Shown: piece by piece, positions 58,728 to 59,521 of the stretch
Layout of the letters: the number at the start of each line of letters is the position of its first letter
Numbering within the stretch: position 1 is the stretch's first letter
NCBI GenBank assembly: GCA_900546075.1
Contig: URBH01000005.1
Location: forward strand, 1 to 59,521
Direction of reading: 5' to 3'
From: an uncultured Eubacteriales bacterium
GTDB taxonomy: Bacteria; Bacillota; Clostridia; Oscillospirales; Oscillospiraceae
Length of the DNA stretch: 59,521 nucleotides
The notes under the pieces: model-generated
What the model saw: only the letters and a program-made list of their open reading frames with translations
The model's database searches: none
What the model was told of the DNA's origin: nothing
Program-made: the position numbers and the translations under genes

Positions 58728-59521
58728 ATGAATAATCTTCAAGAAGTATCGCAAAAGATACAGCAGCTATGTGTGGAGATGGAAAAGTATGGGGTATATT
58801 TGTCCCAGATATCACAGAGTGTTGCAGCTTGGCGGGATAGGCTTGGAATATCCTTAGAAGGGACAAGCCAAACAGAATACATAAAAACGATTTTCGCATT
58901 TCAGGCATCCAATCAGTCTATTCGAGTTGCTATACAATCACTTTCTAACGCTACGCAATGTGGACAAGAATGGGTATTGTCACATGGAAGCTACGGCTAC
59001 TCATTCGAGTCATCTTCTGCAACAAATAGCTATGCACGTGCTGAAATGGATGCTAATGACGCTAATGTGTTTCTCCGGGAACAAAGTAACTTAAAACGAG
59101 ACTTGGTTTTAAAGTTTCTTCCTTCACGCATTGATGCTATTGATGCAGCCTATGCTAATGCTCCAAGGCCTATCGTATCCATAATTAACCGATATGCAGC
59201 ACGGTTGAATGGCGTGCGCCCGTCCTTTGTAAAAGGAGAATGCTACTATTCTCCGCAGGGCGGCTGGATTGTAATGGACGAAAACATGAACAATGCAGAG
59301 TATGCCGATGTGCTAAAGCACGAAATGGGACATTTTATCGATCATATGATGGGAACGCGGTCAGACTCCGCAGCTTTTTTACAAGCAATGGAAAAAGAAT
59401 GCGGTAAATATGACACATCGACTGCCAGTGGCAACCTAAATATGAAGGAGATGTTGGATGATTTATTTAGAGCGTATCTGAAAACAAAGTATTCTTGTAC
59501 TATTTCAACAAAATCCAAATG
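58728..59521 (+). CDS. Zinc metalloprotease with ESAT-6-like N-terminus (partial, runs off the window)
   Basis: An open frame from ATG 58728 to the right edge, at least 264 residues. Residues 4-80 form a predicted helical hairpin that matches the 86-residue protein at 56745 without gaps and ends in Trp80. After a Ser/Ala-rich linker comes a gluzincin-like catalytic region with HEMGH (198-202) and a likely third ligand or active-site acid in KEMLDDLFRAY (Glu241 or Asp244-245), a layout like anthrax lethal factor-type peptidases. No signal peptide; ribosome site weak. Probable effector or processing protease of the cluster. Confidence 0.82.
   Translation, partial: MNNLQEVSQKIQQLCVEMEKYGVYLSQISQSVAAWRDRLGISLEGTSQTEYIKTIFAFQASNQSIRVAIQSLSNATQCGQEWVLSHGSYGYSFESSSATNSYARAEMDANDANVFLREQSNLKRDLVLKFLPSRIDAIDAAYANAPRPIVSIINRYAARLNGVRPSFVKGECYYSPQGGWIVMDENMNNAEYADVLKHEMGHFIDHMMGTRSDSAAFLQAMEKECGKYDTSTASGNLNMKEMLDDLFRAYLKTKYSCTISTKSK

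Noticed and set aside
53398..59521. Canonical type VII (Ess/Esx) secretion locus
   Set aside because: Only an FtsK-like ATPase and a WXG100-sized protein are shared. The ATPase lacks membrane helices and FHA domains, and EsaA, EssA, EssB and YukD-like genes are not seen in the window.
1..59521. CRISPR array or rRNA operon
   Set aside because: No regularly spaced direct repeats and no rRNA-like sequence were seen anywhere in the window.

Overview
The window reads as chromosome of a GC-rich Firmicute, most likely an Oscillospirales/Ruminococcaceae-type gut clostridium. The basis is the mix of a T-box threonyl-tRNA synthetase leader, a tandem glycine riboswitch, an L27 with a cleavable N-terminal extension next to its Prp protease, butyrate kinase, a PPi-dependent phosphofructokinase and Gram-positive BlaI/BlaR-type regulation. 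This is inference from gene content; no rRNA is present to confirm it. Positions 1 to about 50,000 are high-GC with uniform codon use. From just after a tRNA-Val (49,913-49,989) the sequence becomes much more AT-rich up to the right edge, which looks like a horizontally acquired island. Layout: 1-5,666 is a sulfur/amino-acid ABC transporter operon. It has a strong promoter, two identical-architecture operators, a Cys-Cys leader peptide with attenuator, a lipoprotein fusing two binding proteins, and two complete ABC cores. A decayed tcdA pseudogene follows. 6,036-13,287 holds small regulator/transport units: LysR with divergent MATE pump, PspC, a foldback repeat, a MerR/TipA regulator, a cupin divergent from HxlR across a 45-bp palindrome, and a GH3 glycosidase. 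13,616-16,291 (minus) is a 3D-domain cell-wall protein, ksgA and a yjjG-type HAD phosphatase. 16,744-21,519 is T-box/thrS (TGS-less), a class I amidotransferase-like hydrolase, a DUF218 protein and an M42 peptidase. 21,596-26,658 is a three-gene TerB-domain / ATPase / helicase operon that I recognise as a Shango-type anti-phage system. 26,687-28,547 is the glycine riboswitch and an alanine/glycine:cation symporter. 28,508-35,681 carries oleate hydratase, a TetR regulator, butyrate kinase, class II fructose-bisphosphate aldolase and PPi-phosphofructokinase. 35,770-39,056 is a BlaI plus M56-BlaR1-like sensor fused to a duplicated beta-helix. 39,277-43,231 is a ymdB-yhaO-yhaN-like DNA-repair operon. 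43,352-45,823 is an NhaC-type antiporter with an AraC regulator. 46,141-49,268 is rplU-prp-rpmA, a nucleoside phosphorylase and obg. The island (50,111 to the right edge) starts with an XRE repressor and a serine recombinase flanked by a 15-bp inverted repeat. One long co-directional cluster follows: a lid-less Hsp70, a GrpE-like exchange factor, a 926-residue FtsK/SpoIIIE-type ATPase, a coiled-coil protein, an 86-residue helical protein, an unknown protein, a J-like/TPR/membrane protein whose J domain lacks HPD, and a zinc metalloprotease cut off by the window edge. The first ~80 residues of the protease align without gaps to the 86-residue protein, ending on the same Trp. My reading, which is inference, is a dedicated chaperone-plus-translocase machine that handles or exports a protease effector. 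I do not recognise it as a named system, and it is the most interesting content of the window.
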